Positions 51,029-60,861 of a stretch of DNA of 64,000 nucleotides are shown here, piece by piece. The first letter of the stretch is position 1. Every line of letters starts with the position of its first letter. The notes under the pieces are model-generated. The model did no database searches and was not told where the DNA came from. It saw only the letters and a program-made list of their open reading frames with translations. Position numbers and translations under genes: made by a program. Source of the DNA: Gillisella vitis (GTDB lineage Bacteria; Pseudomonadota; Alphaproteobacteria; Rhizobiales; Rhizobiaceae); the NCBI GenBank assembly GCA_009744235.1, contig WPHV01000004.1:372001-436000 (forward strand), written 5' to 3'.

Positions 51029-51625
51029 TCAGGCCTTGAATTTACCCTCAAAAACCACGGTTTCCAGTAGTTTGCGGTCATTGGGCACTTCCTTCGCCTG
51101 CAAGCCTTCCGGCAGGATCGATTTATCCCCCAGCTTGCCAATGGCAACGGCGGCTTCGATATGGAAATCGGAGGGAACACCAAGCACATTGGCAGCCTTG
51201 TCGAAATCCACGCCGGTCATGCCATGGGCATGGAAGCCGGAATGGATGGCCTGAAGTGCGAGATAACCCCAGGCGGCACCGGCATCGAAGCTGTGGCTGC
51301 GCGAAGGCTTCGGCGCGGAGCCGTCGGGCGAGCGGCTCAGCGTATCGGAAATGACGAAAACCAGAGCGGAGGCATTCTTCGCCCAGCCTTGGTTGAATTC
51401 GATCAGGGCACCCAGCAGGGCATCGAAATGTTCGTCGCCCTTCAAGGCATAGACGAAGCGCCAGGGCTGGTAGTTAAAAGCCGACGGCGCCCAATGCGCT
51501 GCTTCAAGAATGGTCAGCAATTCGGTTTTGCTCATAGTCTCGCCTGTGAAGGCGCGGGGCGACCAGCGATCGAGGAAGATCGGGTGAATGTCATGGGTGG
51601 CGTTACGATGATTGCTGCTTGTCAT
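51029..51625 (-). CDS. nitroreductase family protein
   Basis: 198-residue FMN-dependent oxidoreductase of the nitroreductase superfamily. RWSPRAFTGETMSKTELLTI near the N-terminus and AAHWAPSAFNYQPWRFVYAL (FMN-binding RxS..N motif) are clear, as is SFDAGAAWGYLALQAIHSGF in the middle. The natural substrate is unknown. ATG 51625 has GAGG eight bases upstream. It stands alone, converging on gyrB and divergent from phaZ. Confidence 0.9.
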   Translation of the reverse strand: MTSSNHRNATHDIHPIFLDRWSPRAFTGETMSKTELLTILEAAHWAPSAFNYQPWRFVYALKGDEHFDALLGALIEFNQGWAKNASALVFVISDTLSRSPDGSAPKPSRSHSFDAGAAWGYLALQAIHSGFHAHGMTGVDFDKAANVLGVPSDFHIEAAVAIGKLGDKSILPEGLQAKEVPNDRKLLETVVFEGKFKA

Positions 51626-52045
51626 TATCAAACCTCAAAATGTGGAAGTCTCGAAACAAGGAAGGTGCAGGGGTCGCATCATTGCGATCAGCATATTTAT
51701 ACCGAGACATTGTCACTGCTTTTACGGCAGAGTTGCGAAACACCTGACCAAACCTCTTCGCGGCACATAGGGTGTGTGGCCGCAACCGGCAAGGTGTGAC
51801 AACCATGGCCGAAATGCACCGGAAAGCTCCATCACTCCTTTGTCAAGGTGTGAAATCCCATGGGCGGATTCGCGCAATAAAATCTATGAAGTATAAAGGT
51901 TTCTGTGCATACTATCTCGTCAAAGGTTGGATAGTGGTGGAGCTAAGCAATTTCTTTACCCCTTTGAACTCCGGCCGGAACCTTGGCTCGACTGGTCCAG
52001 TTTAGCTTTGGATGAGTGACAACAGGGAAGAGGCGGATCGCATCG
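51626..52045. other. gene-free divergent region, nitroreductase / phaZ
   Basis: 420 bases that must contain both promoters. A 77-codon frame (51772-52005) has no ribosome site and no recognisable content, so I do not call it. No tRNA, repeat or strong hairpin seen. Confidence 0.5.
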
Positions 52046-53341
52046 ATGTTTTATCAACTGTATGAAATGAATCACGCAGCCATGGCTCCTTTGCGTGCCA
52101 CGGCAGATGCCATGCGTCTGGCCTTCCGTAATCCGCTGAACCCGCTGACCCATACCGTCATCGGCCGGACAATGGCCGCAGGCTTCGAGGTGATCGAGCG
52201 CAACACGCGGCGCTATGGCAAGCCCGAATTCGGTCTTCCGACCACGGTGATCGACGGATCGCCTGTGAAGATCACCGAGGAAGTCACGTGGTCCAAGCCG
52301 TTCTGTAATCTCATTCATTTCAACCGGAGCCTGACCCAGCCCCGGAGTGACGACCCGAAAATCCTGATCGTCGCGCCGATGTCAGGACATTACGCCACCT
52401 TGCTGCGCGGCACTGTCGAAGCGCTGCTGCCCAGTGCCGATGTCTATATCACCGACTGGATCGATGCCCGCATGGTGCCGATGACGGACGGAACTTTCGA
52501 TTTCGATGACTATGTCGATTACGTGATCGAGATCCTCCATCATCTCGGCCCAAACACCAATCTCGTCGCCGTCTGCCAGCCCTCCGTTCCGGTTTTGGCA
52601 GCCGTGGCCCGCATGGAGGCGGAAAACGATGAGTTCGTGCCATCCTCCATGACATTGATGGGTGGCCCGATCGATACGCGTATCAATCCGACCGCCGTCA
52701 ACGAACTGGCCAAGAACAAGCCGATCGAATGGTTTGAGGAAAACGTCATCATGAACGTTCCCTGGCCACAGCCGGGCTTCCTGCGGCCCGTCTATCCGGG
52801 CTTCCTTCAGCTTTCAGGATTCATGTCGATGAATCTCGATCGGCATATGATTGCCCAGAAAGATTTCTATGTGCATCTGGTGAAGAACAACGGCGATTCC
52901 GCCGAAAAGCACCGGGAATTCTACGATGAATATCTGTCGGTCATGGACCTGACGGCTGAATTCTATCTGCAAACGGTGGAAGCCGTGTTCATGCGGCATT
53001 CCCTGCCAAAGGGTGAGCTGATGCACCGTGGCAAACCGGTCGATTGTGGCGCCATCCGCAATGTGGCGCTTTTGACGGTCGAAGGCGAGAACGACGATAT
53101 TTCCGGCGTCGGCCAGACAAAGGCGGCACAAACGCTCTGCACCAATCTCGCCGATGACAAGCGTATGCATTACATGCAGCCCGATGTTGGTCATTATGGC
53201 GTCTTCACAGGGTCTCGGTTCCGTCGTGAGATCGCACCGCGTATCGTTGCTTTTGCCAAGCAGCATTCCAATCAACCGACCTCGGCTGTAAAGCGGGCAA
53301 CGATGGTGAAGCGCGTGATTAAGGGTGGAAAATCAGCTTGA
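52046..53341 (+). CDS. phaZ: intracellular polyhydroxybutyrate depolymerase
   Basis: Mobilises stored PHB granules to 3-hydroxybutyrate units. The 431-residue alpha/beta-hydrolase-like protein begins MFYQLYEMNHAAMAPLRA. It has the intracellular-type nucleophile elbow VAVCQPSVPVLAA, in which cysteine replaces the usual serine, as in Cupriavidus PhaZ1. The late histidine segment QPDVGHYGVFTGSRFR and an aspartate in GENDDISG complete a likely triad. AGAGGCGG lies upstream of ATG 52046. No other PHB genes are in the window. Confidence 0.92.
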   Translation: MFYQLYEMNHAAMAPLRATADAMRLAFRNPLNPLTHTVIGRTMAAGFEVIERNTRRYGKPEFGLPTTVIDGSPVKITEEVTWSKPFCNLIHFNRSLTQPRSDDPKILIVAPMSGHYATLLRGTVEALLPSADVYITDWIDARMVPMTDGTFDFDDYVDYVIEILHHLGPNTNLVAVCQPSVPVLAAVARMEAENDEFVPSSMTLMGGPIDTRINPTAVNELAKNKPIEWFEENVIMNVPWPQPGFLRPVYPGFLQLSGFMSMNLDRHMIAQKDFYVHLVKNNGDSAEKHREFYDEYLSVMDLTAEFYLQTVEAVFMRHSLPKGELMHRGKPVDCGAIRNVALLTVEGENDDISGVGQTKAAQTLCTNLADDKRMHYMQPDVGHYGVFTGSRFRREIAPRIVAFAKQHSNQPTSAVKRATMVKRVIKGGKSA

Positions 53342-53478
53342 GGAGAAATCGAATTTCCCGAATTTTTCGAGTGATTTAGCAAATTGCGAATGACGCACGC
53401 TTGAAGGTTGTACCCGCCATTCCCATCTCGAATATGTCCGGTCGCATGGTGCTTGCCGGACATAACGAGGATAATGGA

Positions 53479-53925
53479 ATGAACCAATCAGCATTGCTGC
53501 GTCCGGGCTGGACGCCTGCGACGATTGCCATGATGGTGCTCGGCTTCGTGATCTTCTGGCCGCTTGGCCTTGCCATGCTTGCCTATATTTTATGGGGCGA
53601 TCGCTTCCGCACATCGAAACGGAACGCAAATGAGGCTATGGACGCCATGTTTTCAAAATGCTGCGGCAGCCGCCGCTCACGCAATCGCAACCGCTTTAGC
53701 GCCTCCAGTGGTAACCTCGCCTTCGATGAATGGCGTGTGGCCGAGCTGGAGCGTATCGAGCAGGAACGTCGCAAGCTTGAAGAAATGCGTGAGGAATTCG
53801 AGGCCTATGTCCTGGAATTGCAGCGCGCCAAGGATCAGGATGAATTCAACCGCTTCATGAACCAGCGCAATGCCAGCCGTCGCGATGAGCGTGGCAGCGA
53901 TGTCCAGACCTTCACTCAGGACTAA
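53479..53925 (+). CDS. DUF2852 membrane protein
   Basis: 148-residue protein of unknown function. The N-terminus has a hydrophobic span (about residues 17-41, with IFWPLGLAMLAYILWGDRF), then a Cys/Arg/Ser-rich linker, then a charged helical stretch likely to form a coiled coil (EWRVAELERIEQERRKLEEM). This layout is that of DUF2852, known mainly from Rhizobiales. ATG 53479 is preceded by GAGG; the longer frame from 53401 is not preferred. A strong terminator follows. Confidence 0.8.
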   Translation: MNQSALLRPGWTPATIAMMVLGFVIFWPLGLAMLAYILWGDRFRTSKRNANEAMDAMFSKCCGSRRSRNRNRFSASSGNLAFDEWRVAELERIEQERRKLEEMREEFEAYVLELQRAKDQDEFNRFMNQRNASRRDERGSDVQTFTQD

Positions 53926-53942
53926 CCGTCATGTGTGTCTAC

Positions 53943-53976
53943 AAAGGCCGAGATCCATCTGGATCTCGGCCTTTTT
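53943..53976 (+). terminator. rho-independent terminator after the DUF2852 gene
   Basis: AAAGGCCGAGATCC pairs with GGATCTCGGCCTTT around loop ATCT, followed by further T. The stem is a perfect 14 bp. Confidence 0.95.
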
Positions 53977-54035
53977 TATGGCTCTCGATAAGCGATATAA
54001 GGCCATGACTGGACCGAATCAGGTAAAAGACCCGC

Positions 54036-54800
54036 ATGTTTCCCTTGTTTTTGCGAAGCCCGACCAGAGTGGCAAAAAAAACGAAAGTGCCGGAAAGCCG
54101 CGAGCTGATCGTGGCAGGGCGCGCGGTGCCGCTTGCCATTCGCGAAAATCTTCGCGCCACCCGCATTACCCTGCGGATCGAGCCCGGTGGCCGGGGCCTG
54201 AAAATGACCATTCCCAAAGGGGTGCGCCAAGGCGACGTCAACGATTTTATCGAGCGGCATCGCGGCTGGCTGGAAAACAAACTGGCCCGCTTTTCCGATG
54301 ATACGAAAGTCAGGGCAGGGGGCGTGATTTCGCTGCGCGGCATTGCGCATCGTATCGAGCATACCGGCCAGCTGCGCGGCGTGACCCAGGTGCAGATGGA
54401 GAATGGCGAGCCGGTGATCCGCATCAGCGGCCTCCCGGAACATGCCGGTCGCCGGCTGTCGGCTTTTTTGAAAAAGGAAGCGCGGCACGATCTGGAGCGG
54501 CTGGTCGCCATCCATACCGGGCGACTTGGAAAACCGTCAAAGAGCCTGGCGCTGAAGGACACACGCAGCCGTTGGGGCTCCTGCTCTTGGGATGGCAATT
54601 TAAGCTTTTCCTGGCGCATCGTCATGGCGCCGCCCTCGGTGATCGACTATCTCGCCGCTCATGAGGTGGCGCATTTGAAGGAAATGAACCACGGCCCGCA
54701 ATTCTGGGCACTGTGCAAGCGTCTCTGCCCCGGCATGGACGAGGCCAAGAGCTGGTTGAAGCGTCATGGATCGGAACTGCATGCCCTCGATTTTGACTGA
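54036..54800 (+). CDS. YgjP/SprT-like zinc metalloprotein (DUF45, M48-like)
   Basis: 254-residue soluble protein of the YgjP family (COG1451-type, DUF45). The zinc motif HEVAHLKEMNHGPQFW is at about residues 208-223, preceded by the invariant-looking SRWGSCSWDGNLSFSWRIV. A peptidase role is inferred from the motif only. ATG 54036 is taken as start; GTG 54069 (VAKKTKVPE) is also possible as neither has a strong ribosome site. It lies 41 bases before trpF, separated by two hairpins. Confidence 0.88.
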   Translation: MFPLFLRSPTRVAKKTKVPESRELIVAGRAVPLAIRENLRATRITLRIEPGGRGLKMTIPKGVRQGDVNDFIERHRGWLENKLARFSDDTKVRAGGVISLRGIAHRIEHTGQLRGVTQVQMENGEPVIRISGLPEHAGRRLSAFLKKEARHDLERLVAIHTGRLGKPSKSLALKDTRSRWGSCSWDGNLSFSWRIVMAPPSVIDYLAAHEVAHLKEMNHGPQFWALCKRLCPGMDEAKSWLKRHGSELHALDFD

Positions 54801-54803
54801 TTT

Positions 54804-54819
54804 GGCTCGACTCCGAGCC
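54804..54819 (+). promoter_or_regulatory. first hairpin upstream of trpF
   Basis: GGCTCG (54804-54809) and CGAGCC (54814-54819) form a perfect 6-bp stem with loop ACTC. It starts three bases after the ygjP-like stop and has no T-run. Confidence 0.5.
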
Positions 54820-54821
54820 GA

Positions 54822-54847
54822 TTTCATGTCACTTCGCTGACATGAAA
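54822..54847 (+). promoter_or_regulatory. hairpin containing the trpF start codon
   Basis: TTTCATGTCA (54822-54831) and TGACATGAAA (54838-54847) form a perfect 10-bp stem around loop CTTCGC. The trpF ATG (54842-54844) is in the right arm. No Shine-Dalgarno sequence is visible, so folding should strongly affect initiation. Confidence 0.6.
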
Positions 54848-55516
54848 CCTGATGTCAAAATTTGTGGATTGAAGACCGAGGAAGCCGTTGAAAAGGCCGT
54901 GACCCTTGGCGCCACCCATGTCGGCTTCATCTTCTTTGAGAAAAGCCCAAGACATATCGAACCCGATATCGCCGGACGCATTGCCGAAAAGGCGCGGGGC
55001 AGGGCGAAGATCGTTGCCGTCACCGTTGATGCAGACACCGATGACCTTGATGATATTGTGTATCTGCTGAAGCCGGATATCCTGCAATTGCATGGCCACG
55101 AAAGCCCGGAGCAGGTGCTGACCATCAAGGCGCTCTACGGTCTTCCTGTCATGAAGGTGTTTTCCATCCGCGAACCCGCTGATCTTTTGCAGATTGATGC
55201 CTATATAGGGATAGCAGATCGTTTTCTGCTGGATGCCAAGGCGCCTGAAGGCTCCGATCTGCCGGGCGGCAATGGTGTCACCTTCGATTGGCGTCTGCTG
55301 CGTGATCTTGACGCAGAGGTCGATTACATGCTTTCGGGTGGGCTCAACAAGGACAATGTCGGGCAAGCCCTTGCCGAGACGGGAGCGCGAGGCCTGGATG
55401 TATCTTCCGGCGTCGAAAGCGCGCCAGGCGTCAAGGATCTCGAACGGATGGATCAGTTCTTCGCCGCCGTCAGGCTGGCAACGGCCACAGCGCCGGTTTC
55501 AGGGAGTGTACAGTGA
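54842..55516 (+). CDS. trpF: phosphoribosylanthranilate isomerase
   Basis: Third step of tryptophan synthesis after anthranilate formation. The 224-residue TIM barrel starts [13 protein letters not shown] with the catalytic cysteine, has [23 protein letters not shown], and the C-terminal phosphate site [15 protein letters not shown] with [16 protein letters not shown]. First gene of trpF-trpB-trpA-accD-folC; its stop overlaps the trpB start (GTGA). The start codon is inside a perfect 10-bp hairpin. Confidence 0.97.
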   Translation: MKPDVKICGLKTEEAVEKAVTLGATHVGFIFFEKSPRHIEPDIAGRIAEKARGRAKIVAVTVDADTDDLDDIVYLLKPDILQLHGHESPEQVLTIKALYGLPVMKVFSIREPADLLQIDAYIGIADRFLLDAKAPEGSDLPGGNGVTFDWRLLRDLDAEVDYMLSGGLNKDNVGQALAETGARGLDVSSGVESAPGVKDLERMDQFFAAVRLATATAPVSGSVQ

Positions 55517-56733
55517 ACCAGAACCCAATCCCGAATTCCTTCCGGTCCGGGCCGGATGAAGATGGCCGTTTCGGCATTTTCGGCGGTCGCTTCGTGGCCG
55601 AAACCCTCATGCCGCTGATCCTGGATCTGCAGGCGGAATGGGAAAATGCCAAGACTGACCCCAGCTTCAAGGCTGAACTCGATCACCTCAACACTCATTA
55701 TACCGGGCGTCCGAGCCCGCTCTATTTTGCCGAACGGCTGACGGCGGAGCTTGGTGGTGCCAAGATCTATTTCAAGCGCGACGAGTTGAACCATACCGGT
55801 TCGCACAAGATCAACAATTGTCTCGGTCAGATCCTGCTGGCCAAGCGCATGGGCAAGACCCGGATCATCGCCGAGACCGGTGCCGGTCAGCATGGCGTGG
55901 CCTCAGCCACGGTCGCAGCCCGTTTCGGCCTGCCCTGCATCGTCTATATGGGCGCCACCGATGTGGAGCGCCAGGCGCCGAACGTTTTCCGCATGAAGCT
56001 GCTCGGCGCGGAAGTCCGCCCGGTGAGTTCAGGGCATGGCACCTTGAAGGATGCGATGAACGAGGCGCTGCGCGACTGGGTCACCAATGTCGATGATACC
56101 TATTACATGATCGGCACGGCTGCCGGTCCGCATCCCTATCCGGAAATGGTCCGCGAATTCCAGTCGGTGATCGGCAAGGAATCCCGCGATCAGATGATGG
56201 CTGCTGAAGGCCGCCTGCCGGATATGCTGGTGGCAGCTGTCGGCGGTGGCTCCAATGCTATCGGCCTGTTCCATCCGTTCCTCGATGATGAGAGCGTGCG
56301 GATGATCGGCGTCGAAGCTGGCGGCAAGGGGCTGGATGGCGAAGAGCATTGCGCCTCGCTGACCGCTGGCACACCTGGCGTCCTGCATGGCAACCGCACC
56401 TATCTGCTGCAAGACAGCGACGGGCAGATCAAGGATGGCCATTCGATTTCCGCCGGACTTGATTACCCGGGTATCGGTCCGGAACATTCCTGGTTGAAGG
56501 ATATGGGCCGCGTTGAATATGTGCCGATCATGGATACCGAAGCGCTTGAGGCCTTCCAGCTTCTGACTCGCACCGAAGGCATTATTCCGGCGCTTGAGCC
56601 CAGCCACGCCCTGGCCGAAGTGATGAAGCGCGCTCCGAAAATGGGCAAGGACGAGATCATCCTGATGAACCTCTGCGGACGCGGTGATAAGGACATCTTT
56701 ACGGTCGGCAAGATTCTGGGAATGGGGCTCTGA
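55513..56733 (+). CDS. trpB: tryptophan synthase beta chain
   Basis: PLP enzyme condensing indole with serine. The 406-residue protein shows [12 protein letters not shown], the PLP lysine motif [13 protein letters not shown] near residue 97, [17 protein letters not shown], and [13 protein letters not shown] for phosphate binding. The GTG start overlaps the trpF stop by four bases; trpA follows after one base. Confidence 0.98.
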   Translation: MNQNPIPNSFRSGPDEDGRFGIFGGRFVAETLMPLILDLQAEWENAKTDPSFKAELDHLNTHYTGRPSPLYFAERLTAELGGAKIYFKRDELNHTGSHKINNCLGQILLAKRMGKTRIIAETGAGQHGVASATVAARFGLPCIVYMGATDVERQAPNVFRMKLLGAEVRPVSSGHGTLKDAMNEALRDWVTNVDDTYYMIGTAAGPHPYPEMVREFQSVIGKESRDQMMAAEGRLPDMLVAAVGGGSNAIGLFHPFLDDESVRMIGVEAGGKGLDGEEHCASLTAGTPGVLHGNRTYLLQDSDGQIKDGHSISAGLDYPGIGPEHSWLKDMGRVEYVPIMDTEALEAFQLLTRTEGIIPALEPSHALAEVMKRAPKMGKDEIILMNLCGRGDKDIFTVGKILGMGL

Positions 56734-56734
56734 T

Positions 56735-57574
56735 ATGACGCAGCGTATGGACAAGCGGTTCGCCGATCTGAAGGAAGAGGGCCGTCCGGCTCTCGTCACT
56801 TATTTCATGGGCGGCGATCCGGATTTCGAAACGTCGTTGGCGATTATGAAGGCGCTGCCGCAGGCTGGTGCCGATGTGATCGAGCTTGGAATGCCGTTTT
56901 CCGACCCGATGGCCGATGGTCCTGCCATCCAAATGGCCGGTCAGCGCGCCCTGAAGGCCGGGCAGACCCTGGTAAAAACCCTGGATATGGCGCGGGAATT
57001 CCGCAAGGGCGATCAGGCTACGCCGATCGTCATGATGGGGTATTACAATCCGATTTATGTCTATGGCGTCGAAAAATTCCTGGATGATGCGCTGGAAGCG
57101 GGCATTGATGGCTTGATCGTCGTCGATCTTCCGCCGGAAATGGACGATGAATTGTGCCTGCCAGCCCGCCAGCGCGACATCAATTTCATCCGTCTGGCGA
57201 CGCCGACCACGGATGAAAAGCGCCTGCCGATGGTGCTGCAAAACACTTCTGGATTCGTCTATTATGTGTCAATGAACGGCATTACCGGCTCGGCTTTGCC
57301 CGATCCGTCCAAGGTTGCCGGTGCTGTCGGGCGGATCAAGGCCCATACCGATCTGCCGATCTGCGTTGGCTTCGGTGTGAAGACGGCAGAACATGCAAGG
57401 CTGATTGGCGCCAGCGCCGATGGCGTTGTGGTTGGCACGGCCATCGTCAATCAGGTCGCACTGAGCCTGACCAAGGATGATAAGGCGACGTCAGATACCG
57501 TGCAATCGGTGGTAACCCTAGTGCGTGGGCTGGCAAGTGGCGTCCAGACCGCCCGGCTTGCGGCTGCGCAATAG
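56735..57574 (+). CDS. trpA: tryptophan synthase alpha chain
   Basis: Cleaves indole-3-glycerol phosphate to indole, channelled to TrpB. The 279-residue TIM barrel has [38 protein letters not shown] with the catalytic Glu and Asp, and [23 protein letters not shown] 56735 directly follows the trpB stop (TGATATG). The frame to 56684 overlaps trpB and is rejected. A 9-bp stem (57569-57595, one G-U pair) covers its stop. Confidence 0.97.
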   Translation: MTQRMDKRFADLKEEGRPALVTYFMGGDPDFETSLAIMKALPQAGADVIELGMPFSDPMADGPAIQMAGQRALKAGQTLVKTLDMAREFRKGDQATPIVMMGYYNPIYVYGVEKFLDDALEAGIDGLIVVDLPPEMDDELCLPARQRDINFIRLATPTTDEKRLPMVLQNTSGFVYYVSMNGITGSALPDPSKVAGAVGRIKAHTDLPICVGFGVKTAEHARLIGASADGVVVGTAIVNQVALSLTKDDKATSDTVQSVVTLVRGLASGVQTARLAAAQ

Positions 57575-57595
57575 TCCTTCTAAAATGGGCTATTG
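57569..57595 (+). other. hairpin over the trpA stop, inside the operon
   Basis: CAATAGTCC (57569-57577) pairs with GGGCTATTG (57587-57595) with one G-U pair and a 9-base loop. No T-run follows, so it is more likely an RNA-processing or partial-termination feature between trpA and accD. Confidence 0.35.
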
Positions 57596-57708
57596 CCTTG
57601 GAAGACGCGGAGCCTGAGCGGGTTCCACCTCTTCCTGATTGTCTGTTTTCAGCCTTTTCGGATGCCGGCCCGCCGATCCCGGAACTGCTCGATCAAGGAG
57701 TATTCAAA

Positions 57709-58629
57709 GTGAACTGGATTACCAATTACGTTCGCCCCCGCATCAATTCCATGCTGGGCCGTCGCGATGTTCCGGACAATCTCTGGATCAAGTGCCCCGA
57801 AACCGGCGAAATGGTCTTTCATAAGGATCTGGAAGAGAACAAATGGGTTGTTCCCGCCTCCGGCTATCACATGAAAATGCCTGCCAAGGCGCGGCTGGCC
57901 GATCTGTTCGATGGCGGCAAGTACGAAGCTTTCGCCCAGCCGAAAGTGGCGCAGGACCCGTTGAAGTTTCGCGATTCGAAGAAATACAGCGACCGCCTGA
58001 AGGATAGTCGCACCAAGACCGAGCAGGAAGACACGATTGTCGCCGGTCTCGGCACGGTCGAAGGCTTGAAGCTAGTGGCCGTCGTGCATGAATTCAACTT
58101 CATGGGCGGTTCGCTCGGCATTGCTGCTGGTGAAGCCATCGTCAAGGCGTTCGAGCGGGCCATTGCGGAAAAATGCCCACTGGTGATGTTCCCGGCTTCG
58201 GGCGGGGCGCGTATGCAGGAAGGCATTCTGTCGCTGATGCAATTGCCGCGCACTACTGTTGCCGTCGATTTGCTGAAGGAAGCAGGCCTGCCTTACATCG
58301 TTGTGCTGACCAATCCGACCACGGGTGGCGTGACAGCCTCTTATGCCATGCTGGGCGATCTCCATATCGCTGAGCCGGGTGCCGAAATCTGCTTTGCTGG
58401 TAAGCGCGTGATCGAGCAGACCATCCGCGAAAAGCTGCCGGAGGGGTTCCAGACCTCGGAATACCTGCTGGAGCACGGCATGGTCGATATGGTGGTCAAG
58501 CGCCACGATATTCCGGCCACCCTGGCCCGCACCCTGAAAATCCTGACCCGGCAGCCGGCAACGGTGGTTGGCGCCAATGACGACAAGACCTTGTCGGTCA
58601 TTGAGGCCTCGCGCGCCGTTTCCGCCTGA
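57709..58629 (+). CDS. accD: acetyl-CoA carboxylase carboxyltransferase beta subunit
   Basis: Transfers carboxyl from biotin to acetyl-CoA, with AccA, for fatty-acid synthesis. The 306-residue protein starts at GTG 57709 ([14 protein letters not shown]) with AAGGAG upstream, so the longer frame from 57598 is rejected. The carboxyltransferase core is normal ([54 protein letters not shown]). The N-terminal zinc ribbon is degenerate: only Cys29 of the four E. coli cysteines remains; the others align with Thr32, Val and Ser. Confidence 0.96.
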   Translation: MNWITNYVRPRINSMLGRRDVPDNLWIKCPETGEMVFHKDLEENKWVVPASGYHMKMPAKARLADLFDGGKYEAFAQPKVAQDPLKFRDSKKYSDRLKDSRTKTEQEDTIVAGLGTVEGLKLVAVVHEFNFMGGSLGIAAGEAIVKAFERAIAEKCPLVMFPASGGARMQEGILSLMQLPRTTVAVDLLKEAGLPYIVVLTNPTTGGVTASYAMLGDLHIAEPGAEICFAGKRVIEQTIREKLPEGFQTSEYLLEHGMVDMVVKRHDIPATLARTLKILTRQPATVVGANDDKTLSVIEASRAVSA

Positions 58630-58677
58630 TCGCTTTGGGTGATATACTGACGGCAATCGCCGCATGACATGCTTAAA

Positions 58678-58704
58678 GCCGGAAGCAGTATCACTGCCTC
58701 CGGC
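58678..58704 (+). terminator. hairpin between accD and folC
   Basis: GCCGGA-GCAGT pairs with ACTGC-TCCGGC (one A/C mismatch) around loop ATC. A short CCCTTAAAA follows rather than a T-run, so it is at most a weak terminator. Confidence 0.4.
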
Positions 58705-58737
58705 CCTTAAAACGACTTGCAAGCCTGGAACCGCACT

Positions 58738-60081
58738 ATGATAGAGAATACGCTGAGCCAGGCTGAACAGGTCATCAACGAATTGATGCAGCTGCATCCC
58801 AAGGGTTTTGATATGACCCTTGAGCGTATGCGGCGCTTGCTCGAAGTGCTGGGCAATCCGCAGGACAATTTGCCGCCGGTCATCCACGTGGCTGGCACCA
58901 ATGGCAAAGGTTCCGTCAGCGCCTTTTCCCGGGCGCTGCTGGAAGCAGGCGGCCTTGCCGCTCATGTTCACACGTCCCCGCATCTGGTCAATTGGCACGA
59001 ACGCTACCGGATTGGCGTTAAAGGCGGCAAAGGGCAGATCGTTGAAGACGGATTGTTGGCCGATGCGTTGAGACGAGTGGCCGTAGCCAATGCGGGCCAG
59101 CACATCACCGTTTTTGAAATTTTGACGGCTGCCGCTTTCCTGCTGTTTTCTGAAATTCCCGCCGATGCGGTCATCATGGAAGTCGGCATGGGTGGACGTC
59201 TGGATTGCACCAATGTTGTGGACCGGCCAGCCGTCTCCGTCATCATGCCGATCTCTTTTGATCATCAGGCCTATCTGGGCGACCGGGTTGAACTGATCGC
59301 AGCTGAGAAAGCCGGGATCATGAAAAGACGGCGACCGGTGGTAATCGGCCATCAGGAATTTGCCGCGGCCCGCGAGGCGCTGGTGGATATTGCCGAGCGT
59401 TTGGGCTGCCCGCTCTCGGTGTTCGGTCAAGATTATCTGGCCTTTGAGGAACATGGGCGGCTGGTCTATCAGGATGAAACGGGCCTGATGGATCTGCCCC
59501 TGCCAAAACTTCCGGGTCGCCACCAGTTCGCCAATGCCGCAGCGGCCATCCGCGCCGTGCGCTCCGCTGGCTTTACCGTGACCGAAGCCATGGCTGAAAC
59601 GGCGATGCACAGCGTCGAATGGCCAGGCCGCCTGCAAAGGCTGACGGAAGGCGCATTGCTGGACCATGCGCCGAAGGGCGCCGAAATCTGGGTGGATGGC
59701 GGCCATAATCCCGGTGCCGGTGAAGTGATTGCCGAGGCCATGGCAGGCTTTGAAGAACGCCAGTCCCGCCCGCTCTATCTGATCACCGGCATGCTCAACA
59801 CCAAGGACCCGCTTGGCTATTTCAAAGCGTTTGAAGGCTTGGCTGTCCAGGCCTTCACCGTACCAATCCGCGGCACCGACGCCGCCTTAGACCCAGTTGC
59901 GCTGGCCAGTTCTGCCTACGATGCCGGAATTCCCGCAGAGCCGGTGTCATCGGTCGCGGAAGCGCTTGAGGCGATCCGTAGCCGGGTTAATGCAGAAGAG
60001 ATTGCCCCGCGAATCCTGATTGGTGGCTCGCTTTATGTGGTCGGCAATGTGCTGGCGGATAATGGCACGCCGCCGAGATAG
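58738..60081 (+). CDS. folC: folylpolyglutamate synthase / dihydrofolate synthase
   Basis: Mur-ligase-family enzyme adding glutamate to dihydropteroate and folates. The 447-residue protein (ATG 58738; TTG 58717 possible) has the ATP loop VAGTNGKGSVSAFSRAL near residue 53, HTSPHLVNWHERY, VGMGGRLDCTNVV, and ISFDHQAYLGD. The C-terminal domain includes VDGGHNPGAGEVIAEAM. It follows accD after about 108 bases with a hairpin between them. Confidence 0.96.
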   Translation: MIENTLSQAEQVINELMQLHPKGFDMTLERMRRLLEVLGNPQDNLPPVIHVAGTNGKGSVSAFSRALLEAGGLAAHVHTSPHLVNWHERYRIGVKGGKGQIVEDGLLADALRRVAVANAGQHITVFEILTAAAFLLFSEIPADAVIMEVGMGGRLDCTNVVDRPAVSVIMPISFDHQAYLGDRVELIAAEKAGIMKRRRPVVIGHQEFAAAREALVDIAERLGCPLSVFGQDYLAFEEHGRLVYQDETGLMDLPLPKLPGRHQFANAAAAIRAVRSAGFTVTEAMAETAMHSVEWPGRLQRLTEGALLDHAPKGAEIWVDGGHNPGAGEVIAEAMAGFEERQSRPLYLITGMLNTKDPLGYFKAFEGLAVQAFTVPIRGTDAALDPVALASSAYDAGIPAEPVSSVAEALEAIRSRVNAEEIAPRILIGGSLYVVGNVLADNGTPPR

Positions 60082-60189
60082 CGTTTGCGTCCTGCGTCAT
60101 ATCCTGCCTGACATTGCGATAAACGATGTTTCCCCATCGGCATCACTATAGGGTGGCCGAGTGATTCTCCGGCCCAATGCGCGATCCCC

Positions 60190-60861
60190 ATGGAAACATC
60201 CCTTTATCTACCTGTGAAATCGTTTCTCGAAAAAGCAGGATATACCGTCAAAGGCGAAATCGGCGGCTGTGATCTCGTGGGCTTGAGCGCCGACGATCCA
60301 TCCGTCGTGGTGATCTGCGAACTGAAACTGAGTTTCAATCTGGAACTCATCCTCCAGGCCGTAGACCGGGCAGCCATATCCGACGAGGTCTGGATTGCCG
60401 CGAAAATCTCCGCCAAGGGCAGGGGGAGGGAGGCCGACAAGCGCTACCGCGACCTCTGCCGCCGTCTCGGCATCGGCATGCTCGGCGTCTCCGCCAGCGG
60501 TGACGTTAGCATCATCGTCGGCTCCGTTTCGCCCATGCCACGCACTAATCCCAAACGACGCTCCCGCCTGATGCGCGAACACCAGACCCGGCGCGGCGAC
60601 CCGGCCCTTGGCGGCAGCACCCGAATGCCTGTGATGACCGCCTACCGCCAGAACGCCCTTGCCTGTGCCGCAATTCTTCTCGCCGGGCCGACGCGGGTTG
60701 GTGATGTGCGCAAAGCGGTCCCGGATGCCGGGAAGATTCTGCTCTCTAATGTCTATGGTTGGTTTGAGCGGGTTGAGCGAGGCGTTTATGGGCTGACGGA
60801 TGCAGGGCAAGACGCGCTGAAGCGGTGGCCGCAGGTGCGAGCGGTTGGAGCTGATGCCTAG
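60190..60861 (+). CDS. DUF2161 family protein, possible PD-(D/E)XK-type fold
   Basis: 223-residue protein of unknown function. Near the N-terminus, YLPVKSFLEKAGYTVKGEIGGCDLVGL and VVICELKLSFNLELILQAVDR form a D...ExK-like pattern (DLV then CELK, about residues 28 and 49-52) as in restriction-endonuclease-like folds; the family is annotated as a predicted phosphodiesterase. The C-terminal half looks like a winged-helix (AILLAGPTRVGDVRKAVPDAG, GVYGLTDAG). No strong ribosome site. Its TAG stop overlaps the stop of the opposing gene within one CTAG. Confidence 0.72.
   Translation: METSLYLPVKSFLEKAGYTVKGEIGGCDLVGLSADDPSVVVICELKLSFNLELILQAVDRAAISDEVWIAAKISAKGRGREADKRYRDLCRRLGIGMLGVSASGDVSIIVGSVSPMPRTNPKRRSRLMREHQTRRGDPALGGSTRMPVMTAYRQNALACAAILLAGPTRVGDVRKAVPDAGKILLSNVYGWFERVERGVYGLTDAGQDALKRWPQVRAVGADA

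Noticed and set aside
51772..52005. 77-codon frame before phaZ
   Set aside because: No Shine-Dalgarno, no recognisable content, and it occupies the region that must hold the phaZ promoter.
58072..59706. 544-codon open frame on the minus strand across accD and folC
   Set aside because: It is antisense to two well-supported genes and crosses their boundary; composition is typical of a shadow of GC-rich codons.
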